From: Helicobacter cetorum MIT 00-7128
GTDB taxonomy: Bacteria > Campylobacterota > Campylobacteria > Campylobacterales > Helicobacteraceae
Length of the DNA: 64,000 nucleotides
Assembly: GCF_000259255.1 (NCBI RefSeq)
Contig: NC_017737.1
Span: forward strand, 1,736,001-1,800,000
Direction: 5' to 3'
Both the position numbers and the translations under genes were made by a program. Below the pieces are notes generated by a model, which searched no databases, was not told the DNA's origin, and saw only the letters and a list, made by a program, of their open reading frames with translations. Position 1 is the first letter of the stretch. Each line of letters opens with the position of its first letter. Of the stretch, positions 1 to 9,204 are shown piece by piece.

Positions 1-497
1 AAACTTTGCTGATTTTAGACTTGGAGAGCATTTTAGATGATTTAGGGCTTAATGAGGTCTCAAAAGATGTTCCCGAGGAGTTTCCACAACAAAGTTTTGA
101 AGGTGATGTTTTATTCTTAGATGATAGTAAAACCGCTAGAAAAACCCTAAAAAACCACTTAAGCAAATTAGGATTTAATATCACAGAGGCTGTAGATGGC
201 GAAGATGGCTTGGCAAAACTAGAAAAACTATACGAGCAATATGGTAGCGAGCTAAGAAAACATTTGAAGTTTATCATCTCTGATGTAGAAATGCCCAAAA
301 TGGATGGCTACCACTTCTTGTTTAAAATTCAAGAAGATGCTCGCTTTGCCAATATTCCTGTAATTTTTAATTCTTCAATTTGTGATAATTACAGCGCTGA
401 AAAAGCTAAGGAAATGGGAGCTAGTGTCTATTTAGTCAAATTTGATGCAGAAAAATTCTTAGAAGAAATTTCTAAAATTTTGGATAAGAATGTTTGA
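1..497 (+). CDS. cheV3: CheV-type chemotaxis coupling protein, C-terminal part (5' end outside window)
   Basis: Only the C-terminal portion is present; the frame is open to the left edge, so the true start lies upstream. What remains is a linker and a response-regulator receiver domain: an acidic pair in FLDDSK near the domain start, the phospho-acceptor Asp in SDVEMPKMDG, and a conserved Lys in YLVKFD. CheV proteins join a CheW-like coupling domain to a receiver and connect chemoreceptors to CheA at the inner face of the membrane. The order cheV-cheA-cheW matches the H. pylori cheV3-cheAY-cheW cluster, which is the basis for the symbol. The next gene starts 54 bases downstream, probably co-transcribed. 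Confidence 0.85.
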   Translation, partial: TLLILDLESILDDLGLNEVSKDVPEEFPQQSFEGDVLFLDDSKTARKTLKNHLSKLGFNITEAVDGEDGLAKLEKLYEQYGSELRKHLKFIISDVEMPKMDGYHFLFKIQEDARFANIPVIFNSSICDNYSAEKAKEMGASVYLVKFDAEKFLEEISKILDKNV

Positions 498-551
498 AAC
501 TACTCACAAACATTGTAAAATACTTTCACTTTATGAAAAAGGGGTTCTTTA

Positions 552-2972
552 ATGGATGATTTACAAGAAATAATGGAAGACTTCTTAATTGAAGCCTTTG
601 AAATGAATGAACAACTTGACCAAGACTTAGTAGAGTTGGAGCATAATCCTGAAGATTTGGATTTGCTCAATCGGATTTTTAGGGTAGCTCACACGATTAA
701 AGGTTCTAGTTCTTTCTTGAATCTAAACACGCTCACACACCTTACCCACAACATGGAAGATGTCTTAAATCGTGCTAGAAAAGACGAACTCAAAATCACA
801 CCCGATATTATGGATGTGGTGTTGCGCTCAATTGATTTGATGAAAACCCTGCTTGTAACCATTCGTGATAGTGGCACGGACGCTAATAGTGGTAAAGAAA
901 ATGATATTGAAGAAGTCGTTAAGCAACTTCAAGCTATTACCAACCAAAGTGGTGAGGCTCTTACAGAAACACCACAAGAGCCTAAGAAAGAAGAAAGCGC
1001 TAAAGAAGAGTCTAAGACAGAAGAGAAAAGTCAAGCTAACCAAGACTCGCTTGATACTAGCAACCCACTAGCTGATGAGCCCGATTTAGATTATGCCAAT
1101 ATGAGTGCTGAAGAAGTTGAGGCTGAAATCGCACGCTTACTTAATAAACGACAAGAGGCCGATAAAGAGCGCAGAGCACAAAAGAAACAAGAAGAGGCAC
1201 AAACAGAGGGCACTAAAGACGCTCAAACTCAAGCAACTCCAACACCAACTCAAGCTCCCACTCCAAAAGCCCCTACTCCTAAAGCAGAGACAAGCAAAGC
1301 TAAACCAAAAGCTGAAGAAAACAAGTCCCCCTCTATTGGCGTAGAACAAACCGTAAGAGTAGATGTGCGTAGGTTAGACCATTTGATGAATCTCATCGGC
1401 GAGCTTGTTTTAGGAAAGAACCGCTTGATTAGAATCTATAGTGATGTGGAAGAACGCTATGATGGCGAGAAGTTTTTAGAAGAACTCAATCAAGTTGTTT
1501 CATCTATCTCTGCAGTAACAACAGACTTGCAACTAGCTGTTATGAAAACTAGAATGCAACCGGTGGGTAAGGTATTTAACAAATTCCCTCGCATGGTAAG
1601 AGACTTAAGCCGAGAGCTAAACAAGAGCATTGAGCTTATTATTGAGGGTGAAGAAACCGAACTAGACAAATCTATTGTAGAAGAAATTGGCGACCCACTT
1701 ATTCATATTATTCGTAACTCGTGCGACCATGGTGTTGAATCTCCAGAAGATAGAAAAATGCTAGGCAAGCCCGAAATGGGTCGTGTGGAATTGAGTGCTT
1801 ATAATGAGGGTAATCATATCGTCATTAAAATTACTGATGATGGTAAAGGCTTAGACCCAGATGCTTTAAAGCAAAAAGCCATTGAAAAGGGCGTAATCAG
1901 CGAAAAAGAAGCTGATAGCATGAGCGATAAAGAAGCCTTTGGCTTAATCTTTAAACCCGGATTTTCTACCGCCAAGACCGTTTCTAATGTCTCTGGAAGA
2001 GGTGTTGGAATGGATGTGGTAAAAACTAATATTGAAAAGCTTAATGGTATTATTGAGTTAGAATCCGAAGTGGGCGTAGGCACTACTCAAAAGCTTAAAA
2101 TCCCCCTTACTCTTGCCATTATTCAAGCCTTGCTTGTAGGCGTGCAAGAAGAATATTATGCTATCCCACTTTCTTCAGTTTTAGAAACCGTGCGTGTTAG
2201 TCAAGATGAAATTTACACCGTTGATGGCAAGAGCGTGTTGCGTTTAAGAGATGAAGTGCTTTCTTTAGTGCGTCTTTCAGATATTTTCAAAGTGGATGCA
2301 ATTTTAGAATCAGGCTCTGATGTATATGTAGTTATTATAGGATTAGCCGACCAAAAAATTGGCGTGATTGTGGATTATCTAATTGGTCAAGAAGAAGTGG
2401 TCATCAAATCTCTAGGATACTATCTCAAAAATACTAGAGGCATTGCTGGGGCTACAGTAAGAGGCGATGGTAAAATTACTCTCATTGTAGATGTAGCTGC
2501 TATGATGGAAATGGCAAAGAGCGTGAAAGTTAATATTACTACCTTAATGAATGAATCAGAAAACGCTAAAGTAAAGAGCTCGCCAAGTGATTATGTGGTC
2601 TTAGCGATTGATGATAGTAGCACCGATAGAGCCATTATTCGCAAAAGTTTGAAACCACTAGGAATCACTCTTTTAGAGGCAACCAACGGATTAGAGGGAC
2701 TAGAAATGCTTAAAAATAGCGATAAAACCCCCGATGCGATTTTGGTGGATATTGAAATGCCTAAAATGGATGGCTATACTTTTGCCTCTGAAGTGCGCAA
2801 ATACAATAAGTTTAAAAGTCTCCCCCTAATTGCTGTAACAAGTCGGGTAACAAAAACTGATAGAATGCGAGGGGTTGAATCAGGAATGACTGAATACATT
2901 ACCAAACCCTATAGCACTGAGTATTTAACCAGTGTGGTTAAGCGCAGTATTAAACTAGAAGGAGGCGAATAA
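552..2972 (+). CDS. cheA: CheA histidine kinase fused to a receiver domain (CheAY)
   Basis: Chemotaxis histidine kinase, 806 residues, the hybrid CheAY form of epsilonproteobacteria. Order of domains: HPt (P1) with the phosphorylated His47 in AHTIKG; a long Lys/Glu/Gln/Pro-rich linker (about 130-265); dimerisation helices; the HATPase core with the N box (RNSCDHGVE), DDGKGLD and GRGVGMDVV; a CheW-like P5 domain; and a C-terminal receiver (about 690-800) with IDDSS and VDIEMPKMDG. It autophosphorylates in response to receptors and passes phosphate to CheY and probably to its own receiver, which may act as a phosphate sink. AAGGGGTTC precedes the ATG. The stop codon overlaps the cheW start, so the two are translationally coupled. 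Confidence 0.95.
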   Translation: MDDLQEIMEDFLIEAFEMNEQLDQDLVELEHNPEDLDLLNRIFRVAHTIKGSSSFLNLNTLTHLTHNMEDVLNRARKDELKITPDIMDVVLRSIDLMKTLLVTIRDSGTDANSGKENDIEEVVKQLQAITNQSGEALTETPQEPKKEESAKEESKTEEKSQANQDSLDTSNPLADEPDLDYANMSAEEVEAEIARLLNKRQEADKERRAQKKQEEAQTEGTKDAQTQATPTPTQAPTPKAPTPKAETSKAKPKAEENKSPSIGVEQTVRVDVRRLDHLMNLIGELVLGKNRLIRIYSDVEERYDGEKFLEELNQVVSSISAVTTDLQLAVMKTRMQPVGKVFNKFPRMVRDLSRELNKSIELIIEGEETELDKSIVEEIGDPLIHIIRNSCDHGVESPEDRKMLGKPEMGRVELSAYNEGNHIVIKITDDGKGLDPDALKQKAIEKGVISEKEADSMSDKEAFGLIFKPGFSTAKTVSNVSGRGVGMDVVKTNIEKLNGIIELESEVGVGTTQKLKIPLTLAIIQALLVGVQEEYYAIPLSSVLETVRVSQDEIYTVDGKSVLRLRDEVLSLVRLSDIFKVDAILESGSDVYVVIIGLADQKIGVIVDYLIGQEEVVIKSLGYYLKNTRGIAGATVRGDGKITLIVDVAAMMEMAKSVKVNITTLMNESENAKVKSSPSDYVVLAIDDSSTDRAIIRKSLKPLGITLLEATNGLEGLEMLKNSDKTPDAILVDIEMPKMDGYTFASEVRKYNKFKSLPLIAVTSRVTKTDRMRGVESGMTEYITKPYSTEYLTSVVKRSIKLEGGE

Positions 2973-3469
2973 TGAGTAACCAGCTCAAAGATTTGTTTGA
3001 AAAACAAAAAGAAGGTAATGCAAGCACTAAGCAAGAGGATAATGAAGAAATTTTACAATTCATCGGTTTTATTATTGGCGATGAAGAATATGCTATCCCG
3101 ATTTTAAATATTTTAGAAATTGTTAAGCCCATTGGCTATACACGAGTTCCTGAGACCCCTAATTATGTGCTTGGCGTATTTAATTTGCGTGGGAATGTTT
3201 TCCCCTTAATTAGCTTACGCCTAAAGTTTGGCTTGAGCGCTGAAAAACAAAACAAAGACACTCGCTATCTTGTAGTGCGTCATAACGACCAAATCGCTGG
3301 ATTTTTTATTGACCGCTTGACTGAGGCAATCCGCATCAAGCAATCTGATATTGACCCTGTTCCAGAGACCTTGAGCGATAACAACAATTTAACTTATGGA
3401 ATCGGAAAGCAAGATGATAGGCTTGTAACTATTCTCAATGTTGAAGAAATCTTAAAAAAAGATTTCTAA
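2972..3469 (+). CDS. cheW: CheW chemotaxis coupling protein
   Basis: A 165-residue CheW-domain protein that links chemoreceptors to CheA in the cytoplasmic signalling array. Typical CheW features are visible: GDEEYAIPI at the start of the fold, VLGVFNLRGNVFPLI, and IAGFFIDRL followed by a C-terminal NVEEIL. The length fits the family. An N-terminal extension of about 25 residues is polar and charged. The ATG overlaps the last base of cheA (ATAATGAG), with GGAGGCG just upstream as ribosome-binding site, so expression is coupled to cheA. A strong hairpin terminator follows within 30 bases, so cheW is the last gene of the operon. Confidence 0.95.
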   Translation: MSNQLKDLFEKQKEGNASTKQEDNEEILQFIGFIIGDEEYAIPILNILEIVKPIGYTRVPETPNYVLGVFNLRGNVFPLISLRLKFGLSAEKQNKDTRYLVVRHNDQIAGFFIDRLTEAIRIKQSDIDPVPETLSDNNNLTYGIGKQDDRLVTILNVEEILKKDF

Positions 3470-3497
3470 AATTATCAATATTTCCTAGATTTCTTAG

Positions 3498-3540
3498 CAA
3501 ACCCTCTCAATCCTTTTTTTGGGGGGTTTGTTTAATTTTT
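3498..3540 (+). terminator. Rho-independent terminator after cheW
   Basis: The 9-bp stem CAAACCCTC (3498-3506) pairs with GGGGGTTTG (3522-3530), with one G-T pair and a T-rich loop, and is followed by TTTAATTTTT. It ends the cheV3-cheAY-cheW operon. Confidence 0.8.
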
Positions 3541-4146
3541 CTATCACCCAAAATAAACATGTGTCTGTTGGGTTTAAAAGTGTATAACCCTAAATTCCCA
3601 CCACTTAAACAAAATATAGAAAAATAATGTTAGCAAGCACTCTACTTGTCTGGCTCAAATTATTTTTTACAACCACTAACATTTTTGCCCTTGTTATAAC
3701 TTTCATCAAATACAAATAGTATTTTTCTAAAAAATAGTTCAATTCTTTAATGCTAAACACCCTACCTTAACTCATCAATTGTTATCATTTCTGCAACAAT
3801 TTTGATTATCAACAAACACTTCTCTTTCTGTTTAATTTTGACGCCTAAAATCTATCTAAATAAACCAACTCTCTTATCTTAACAACACCATGTAATTATT
3901 AGTGCTACTTAAATTAAAAAAATCATATCTTTTTATCTTCTCTTGTTTACTTTTTAATCCATTTAATAATTGCCATTTAACCCCCTATTTTCAGTGCTTT
4001 TCATCTATATGTCTATTTTCTTATGTTACTTTTTCGCTATTATCTTTTATAAAAAAGTGTTACTTTTTAAATAAAATTAATACTATTTCTGTTAAAATGC
4101 GTTTGCCCTTGAGGCTTTTATTTAATTCTAATCACAAGGAGAAAGG
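3541..4146 (+). promoter_or_regulatory. AT-rich upstream region of ureA2B2
   Basis: About 600 bases without a convincing gene. The right part looks regulatory. A 10-base direct repeat GTTACTTTTT occurs at 4025-4034 and 4059-4068. A -10-like TAAAAT lies at 4093-4098, and an AAGGAG ribosome-binding site at 4136-4141 is five bases from the ureA2 ATG. TTATCA elements occur near 3781 and 3808. In H. mustelae the ureA2B2 pair is controlled by metals (induced by iron, repressed by nickel through NikR). I see no perfect NikR or Fur palindrome here, so metal control is inferred from the family only. An 82-codon frame at 3902-4150 has a random-looking Phe/Leu/Ser-rich product and is not supported. Confidence 0.5.
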
Positions 4147-4830
4147 ATGAAATTAACTCCCAAAGAGCAAGAAAAATTCTTGTTATATTATGCAGGTGAA
4201 ATCGCCAGAAAGCGTAAGGCTGAAGGCTTGAAATTAAACCAGCCAGAAGCTATTGCCTATATTAGTGCACACATTATGGATGAAGCAAGGCGTGGTAAAA
4301 AAACGGTTGCGGATTTGATGCAAGAATGCATGCACTTTTTGAAAAAAGATGAAGTCATGGAAGGTGTGGGAAATATGGTTCCTGATTTAGGCGTTGAAGC
4401 ATGTTTTCCTGATGGCACCAAGCTTGTAACGGTGAATTGGCCTATAGAGCCTGATAATCATAAAGCGGGTGAAATTAAATTTGGCAGTGATGAAGATATT
4501 GAAATCAACGCCCATAAACAAGCCACAGCCATTAAACTTAAGGTTAAGAATAATGGCACAAAATCTTTGCATGTGGGTAGCCATTTCCATTTCTTTGAAG
4601 CTAATAGAGCCTTAGAATTTGACAGAGAAAAAGCCTATGGCAAACGATTAGATATTCCAAGCGGAAATACGCTAAGAATTGGTTCTGGTGAGACTAAAGA
4701 AGTTACTTTAATTGATATTGGTGGGTCTAAGAAAATTATCGGTATGAATGGGCTTGTCAATAATATCGCTAACGAACGCCATAAGTCTAGCGCAATTGAA
4801 AACGCTAAAAAACACGGATTTTTAAAATAA
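4147..4830 (+). CDS. ureA2: Urease subunit A2 (fused gamma/beta), iron-type urease
   Basis: A 227-residue small urease subunit in which the gamma and beta domains are fused, as in all Helicobacter ureases. The N-terminal gamma part opens with [16 protein letters not shown]. The beta part contains [18 protein letters not shown] and ends near IGMNGLVNN. It is shorter than H. pylori UreA (238 residues) and lacks the C-terminal tail of that protein. Together with the next gene and the absence of ureIEFGH nearby, this matches the second, accessory-gene-independent urease UreA2B2 described in H. mustelae and H. felis. It assembles with UreB2 in the cytoplasm. A clear AAGGAG precedes the ATG, and ureB2 follows after 10 bases. 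Confidence 0.9.
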   Translation: MKLTPKEQEKFLLYYAGEIARKRKAEGLKLNQPEAIAYISAHIMDEARRGKKTVADLMQECMHFLKKDEVMEGVGNMVPDLGVEACFPDGTKLVTVNWPIEPDNHKAGEIKFGSDEDIEINAHKQATAIKLKVKNNGTKSLHVGSHFHFFEANRALEFDREKAYGKRLDIPSGNTLRIGSGETKEVTLIDIGGSKKIIGMNGLVNNIANERHKSSAIENAKKHGFLK

Positions 4831-4840
4831 GGAGTTTCCT

Positions 4841-6550
4841 ATGAAAATGAAAAAACTTGATTATGTCAATACTTATGGGCCTACTAAGGGGGATAAAGTA
4901 AGACTCGGCGATACTGAGCTTTGGGCAGAAGTTGAGCATGACTATACAATCTATGGCGAAGAGTTAAAATTTGGTGCGGGCAAAACCATTAGAGAAGGCA
5001 TGGGACAATCTAATAGCCATGATGAAAACACTTTGGATTTAGTGATTACAAACGCTTTGATTATTGACTACACCGGCATTTACAAAGCTGATATTGGGAT
5101 TAAAAACGGCAAAATCCACGGCATTGGAAAAGCTGGGAATAAAGACATGCAAGATGGCGTTAGCCCTAATTTAGTCGTAGGTGTAGGCACAGAAGCTTTA
5201 GCGGGAGAAGGCATGATTATTACAGCTGGTGGGATTGATAGCCACACGCATTTCTTGAGTCCGCAACAATTTCCCACAGCCCTAGCTAATGGTGTAACCA
5301 CAATGTTTGGTGGCGGAACAGGTCCAGTTGATGGCACAAACGCTACAACCATTACTCCGGGTGAGTGGAATATCCACAGAATGTTAAGAGCCGCTGAAGA
5401 ATACGCTATGAATATAGGATTTTTAGGAAAAGGCAATTCTTCTAGCAAACAGCAATTAGTGGAGCAAATCCATGCAGGGGTTATTGGTTTTAAATTACAC
5501 GAAGACTGGGGCACTACACCGAGCGCGATTGATACTTGCTTAAGTATTGCCGATGAGTATGATGTGCAAGTGTGCATCCATACAGACACCGTGAATGAAG
5601 CTGGGTATGTGAATGACACGCTCAATGCGATGAACGGACGCGCCATTCATGCATACCACATTGAAGGGGCAGGTGGAGGACATAGCCCAGATGTTATCAC
5701 TATGGCTGGTGAGGAAAACATCTTACCAAGTTCAACTACCCCGACCATTCCTTATACCATAAATACGGTTGCAGAACACTTAGACATGCTAATGACCTGC
5801 CACCACTTGGATAAAAAAATTAGAGAGGATTTACAATTTTCACAAAGTCGTATCCGCCCAGGCTCTATTGCAGCTGAAGATGTCTTGCATGACAATGGCA
5901 TGATTGCTATGACAAGTTCTGATTCTCAAGCTATGGGAAGAGCGGGGGAAGTCGTGCCTAGAACTTGGCAAACCGCCGATAAAAACAAAAAAGAGTTTGG
6001 TCCTTTAAAAGAAGACGCTAAAAATGGGAATGATAATTTCCGCATTAAACGCTATATTTCTAAATACACTATAAATCCTGCCATTACGCATGGCGTGAGT
6101 GAATACATCGGCTCTGTAGAAACAGGAAAAATCGCTGATTTAGTCGTGTGGAATCCAGCCTTTTTTGGTGTGAAGCCTAAAATCATCATTAAAGGTGGCT
6201 TGGTTGTATTCTCTGAAATGGGCGATAGCAACGCCTCTGTGCCAACCCCTCAACCTGTGTATTACAGAGAAATGTTTGGCCATCATGGAAAGGCTAAATT
6301 TGATACTAGCATTACTTTTGTCAATAAGCTTGCCTATGAAAATGGCATTAAAGAAAAGCTTGGCTTAGAAAGAAAAGTATTACCCATTAAAAATTGTCGC
6401 AATGTAACTAAGAAAGACTTTAAGTTTAATAACACAACAGGGAAACTCAGCGTAGACCCAGAGAGCTTTGAAGTCTTTTTGGATGGTAAGCTTTGTGTCT
6501 CTAAACCAGCGAGCGAACTACCCTTAGCCCAACGCTATACTTTCTTCTAA
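4841..6550 (+). CDS. ureB2: Urease subunit B2 (catalytic alpha), probable iron urease
   Basis: The 569-residue catalytic subunit, hydrolysing urea to ammonia and carbamate. All metal ligands can be read: His135 and His137 (DSHTHF), the carbamylated Lys218 (FKLHEDWG), His247 (IHTDT), the His in AGGGHSPD, and Asp361 (SSDSQAMG). The flexible flap with CHHLDK is also present. The active-site residues are those of nickel ureases, but UreA2B2 of H. mustelae is known to use iron and needs no maturation proteins. I assign that behaviour by family and context: two subunits only and no accessory genes. AAGGAG lies six bases before the ATG. A second ATG two codons later (4847) could be an alternative start. 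Confidence 0.92.
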   Translation: MKMKKLDYVNTYGPTKGDKVRLGDTELWAEVEHDYTIYGEELKFGAGKTIREGMGQSNSHDENTLDLVITNALIIDYTGIYKADIGIKNGKIHGIGKAGNKDMQDGVSPNLVVGVGTEALAGEGMIITAGGIDSHTHFLSPQQFPTALANGVTTMFGGGTGPVDGTNATTITPGEWNIHRMLRAAEEYAMNIGFLGKGNSSSKQQLVEQIHAGVIGFKLHEDWGTTPSAIDTCLSIADEYDVQVCIHTDTVNEAGYVNDTLNAMNGRAIHAYHIEGAGGGHSPDVITMAGEENILPSSTTPTIPYTINTVAEHLDMLMTCHHLDKKIREDLQFSQSRIRPGSIAAEDVLHDNGMIAMTSSDSQAMGRAGEVVPRTWQTADKNKKEFGPLKEDAKNGNDNFRIKRYISKYTINPAITHGVSEYIGSVETGKIADLVVWNPAFFGVKPKIIIKGGLVVFSEMGDSNASVPTPQPVYYREMFGHHGKAKFDTSITFVNKLAYENGIKEKLGLERKVLPIKNCRNVTKKDFKFNNTTGKLSVDPESFEVFLDGKLCVSKPASELPLAQRYTFF

Positions 6551-6567
6551 AAAAGATTTTTATAATG

Positions 6568-6590
6568 GAGAAGACTTAAAAAGTCTTCTC
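6568..6590. terminator. Perfect hairpin after ureB2, possible terminator
   Basis: A perfect 10-bp inverted repeat: GAGAAGACTT (6568-6577), loop AAA, then AAGTCTTCTC (6581-6590). It lies 18 bases after the ureB2 stop. There is no immediate T tract on the plus strand, so termination is plausible but not certain; it could instead protect the mRNA 3' end. Confidence 0.55.
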
Positions 6591-6669
6591 TACAATGAAT
6601 TTAAATTCTACTTTCTAAATAATACTGATTAGAACAAGCGTTGATAGATAACTATCTTTTAGATTAGTT

Positions 6670-6775
6670 TTATATTCACTTCACACACTCGCTAAAATAA
6701 TGCAAGAAACCTTGCTTAGCCGTTTTAAGTCAGTTCTATAGATTTTGGTCTTTTTACTCTTAAAATTGCTTGACT
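6670..6775 (-). pseudogene. Relic of the 5' end (signal peptide) of an outer-membrane protein gene
   Basis: This stretch is clearly similar to the 5' end of the intact outer-membrane protein gene at 8930-9015 (shared ACTAAAATAATGCA-like and TTTTTACTCT segments in the same order). Read on the minus strand it gives LKRLSKVSCIILASV and then a stop, against LKHLSKISCIILVSV in the intact gene. The start codon is gone. It is a remnant of a duplicated or displaced copy, lying directly downstream of the surviving gene. Confidence 0.7.
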
Positions 6776-6793
6776 GATTGCATCTCTTACAAC

Positions 6794-8989
6794 TTAAAAC
6801 ACCCATCCATAGTTCATAAACACATGCATGTTTTGTATGTTTTGATTCAAAGCCACTTCGTTAATCAAATTTTCTGTAATCAATTGCGCCTTGATGCTTT
6901 GTTTAATAAGGGGCATACTAATACCTAATGAAATTTTAGAGTGTTTGTAACGATAGTTAAAACCTGTAGTGAAATACACATTGCCTCTATGCTTATTGGC
7001 ATTTATAACCCCATTAAATTTATAGTAATTATATAGACCCCTAGCTCCAGCAAAGACTCCAAAAGAAGATTTAAAATTTTTGCCCGCATACACATTGATA
7101 AAATCTATTAAGAGATTGACGCCACCCCCTACTCCATATTGCTGTGTTTGATTGAGTAAGCCTTGTCTTTTAGAAAAATTGTAATTAAACATCGCATAGT
7201 AAGAAAGACCAACAACATTGTTGAAGTAATTTTGATAGCCTATTTGAGTGTTAAAGCCTAGCATAGGGGATTTTTGTCGCTTGCTTGTGTGTGAAGGATT
7301 TATAGATGACTGAATCGTGTCATTGAGTGTTTGCATCATATTTGAAACATTTGATACCATGAAATTGTAAGCAAAATAATGCGCATTGCTTGGGGTATTT
7401 AGATTTTTAAAATAAGGAACATCTTCACTTTTATTATACAAGGAGCAAGTCTTCTCATCCCAAGTGCATTTAATCACTTGAAAGGGAATTTCACCTTTTT
7501 GAGCCATATTAAGCCATACTTTAGCTGTTATTGAAGTAAAACCCTCGCCATGCGCTATCCTATCGCCACCATTATAAGTCATATTTCCATAATGCATGTA
7601 ACCTTTTGTGTGAGCATATTCATGCATGAATTGATAAAACTTTTCTAAATGACCATAGGAAACAGCTTTAGAATCCCAAAGGAGTGGGTTGGTATATTCA
7701 CTAAAAGTAGAAGTGTCTAAAGCATAGAGGTCTCTAATTCCTAATCCCTCAATCCCATTTTTCTGTTTCAAAGCATTGCTCATTACCGAAAATCTTAATT
7801 CCTCACTATCGCTACGCATTTTTTCAACAATAGTTTCTTTAGAAACAATATTGTTGCAATTTTCTAACCTAGTATGAGAACCACATCTATCTTTAAAATC
7901 AAATTGTGCATTTAAAATAGCATTTTTCCATTCTTCAGAGTCTAAAACATAGGCAAAATTAAAAAGAAGTTTGGTAAGCCCTGTAGCATATTCTTGCGTA
8001 ACGTCCTCAAAACATTTAGACAAACCACATAATTTATAAGGTGTCCAACCACCATTATAATATTCTTCATTGGTAAAATGTCCATGAATATTAGTGGTGA
8101 TTTTTCCTAAAGCTGTAAGTGCTTCTTTAGTCTCTTTGCTTGAAGTCTCACTAGCTTTAATCAAAAAATCGCTTGGGTCAATACCCCCTTCTAACTCTGC
8201 TAACGCAGAGATTTTGCTACTATCAAAAGTAGCGCTTGAATCTTGTGGCAAATCGGTAATTGTAGCGATTTTCTTTTCTACTATTTGTCCATTTTCGCTC
8301 ACTTTCACATATAAATCTATATTAGTTAAATTGGTAGGCACAAAATTTTGTAAAGTAACCTTTTGATTAGTGCTGTCATAGTCTAAACGCACCGGAATTT
8401 TAGTAGAAAATTTAATGCTCCCATTATTAAGCTTTATCGTATCGGCAAAAAGAGAGTTGGCTGTGGGATTTCCTAAATCACTTAGAGAAAGATTGCTAAA
8501 ACTTATAGAAGCATTATTTTTTATGGTTACAGGCTTAGAAAAATCATTTTCTACTTGAGGGACTATCTCGGCATTTTGCGTTGTGGTTTGTGAATTATTT
8601 TGTTGATTAGATGAGTTGGCTTGGGTTTGTGTTTCTTGCTCTTTAGGACTAGACACACTCTCTACACTCGCTGTAGGAGTTTTATTTTGAGAATTTTCTG
8701 TATTGATTTGACTTTCAGGTTGGTTCTTACTAGGATAACTTATATGACTATTAGCGGTTTCTTTTTTAGAAATTGTTGTGCTAGGCAAAGATTCTTTTTG
8801 ATATGAGTTATCATCTAACAATGGCTGTGGATTAGGACGCCTTTGAATGCTTTCAACTACGCTTGACATGCCACTTTCAAACCCTGCCTCTATAAAAAAC
8901 CCGCTTTTTGGGTGAGCCTCACACTCACTTAGCACACTTACTAAAATAATGCATGAAATTTTGCTTAGATGTTTTAAGTTGGCTTTCAT
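6794..8989 (-). CDS. Helicobacter outer-membrane protein with a metzincin-type HExxHxxGxxH motif
   Basis: A 731-residue predicted outer-membrane protein. It begins with a signal peptide (about 25 residues, cleavage likely after CEA). Next come a Gln/Asn/Ser/Thr-rich low-complexity segment (about 50-150), a large extracellular or periplasmic domain, and a C-terminal beta-barrel ending in a Phe-terminated strand (MNYGWVF), as in Hop/Hor/Hof families. Residues 456-466 read HEYAHTKGYMH, an exact match to the zinc-binding consensus HExxHxxGxxH of metzincin proteases. I cannot identify the Met-turn with confidence, so protease activity is a hypothesis. It may belong to the Hof-like group, but I do not recognise a specific named gene. 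The signal peptide is echoed in a relic just downstream. Confidence 0.75.
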   Translation of the reverse strand: MKANLKHLSKISCIILVSVLSECEAHPKSGFFIEAGFESGMSSVVESIQRRPNPQPLLDDNSYQKESLPSTTISKKETANSHISYPSKNQPESQINTENSQNKTPTASVESVSSPKEQETQTQANSSNQQNNSQTTTQNAEIVPQVENDFSKPVTIKNNASISFSNLSLSDLGNPTANSLFADTIKLNNGSIKFSTKIPVRLDYDSTNQKVTLQNFVPTNLTNIDLYVKVSENGQIVEKKIATITDLPQDSSATFDSSKISALAELEGGIDPSDFLIKASETSSKETKEALTALGKITTNIHGHFTNEEYYNGGWTPYKLCGLSKCFEDVTQEYATGLTKLLFNFAYVLDSEEWKNAILNAQFDFKDRCGSHTRLENCNNIVSKETIVEKMRSDSEELRFSVMSNALKQKNGIEGLGIRDLYALDTSTFSEYTNPLLWDSKAVSYGHLEKFYQFMHEYAHTKGYMHYGNMTYNGGDRIAHGEGFTSITAKVWLNMAQKGEIPFQVIKCTWDEKTCSLYNKSEDVPYFKNLNTPSNAHYFAYNFMVSNVSNMMQTLNDTIQSSINPSHTSKRQKSPMLGFNTQIGYQNYFNNVVGLSYYAMFNYNFSKRQGLLNQTQQYGVGGGVNLLIDFINVYAGKNFKSSFGVFAGARGLYNYYKFNGVINANKHRGNVYFTTGFNYRYKHSKISLGISMPLIKQSIKAQLITENLINEVALNQNIQNMHVFMNYGWVF

Positions 8990-9204
8990 AATATTTTGCT
9001 TTTTACTCTCTCTCGTTTAGTCATATTCTATTATCTTTTTGTTTATGTTATTATGTAACTACTATACCAAAAAACCACTTCAATTTAAATATTAGGTTTA
9101 AAAAACCTCTCGTTTAAGACTCGCTTAACACAATAATTGACATAATACCCCCATAAAGCCCCTTATTCAAACAATCTATATTAAACAATAAGGAGTTATC
9201 TAAC

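Noticed and set aside
1105-1344. Overlapping frames on both strands in the cheA linker (for example 1105-1344 and 1137-1349)
   Set aside because: The linker is Lys/Gln/Pro/Ala low-complexity, which opens other frames by composition; the products are Lys/Leu/Gln or Phe/Ser/Cys runs.
3902-4150. 82-codon plus-strand frame upstream of ureA2
   Set aside because: The product is a random-looking Phe/Leu/Ser/Cys-rich string with no ribosome-binding site, and it runs into the ureA2 start; it is better read as AT-rich regulatory spacer.
5080-5646. 188-codon minus-strand frame inside ureB2
   Set aside because: Shadow of a strongly conserved gene; Pro/Ser/Ala-rich product without motifs or ribosome-binding site.
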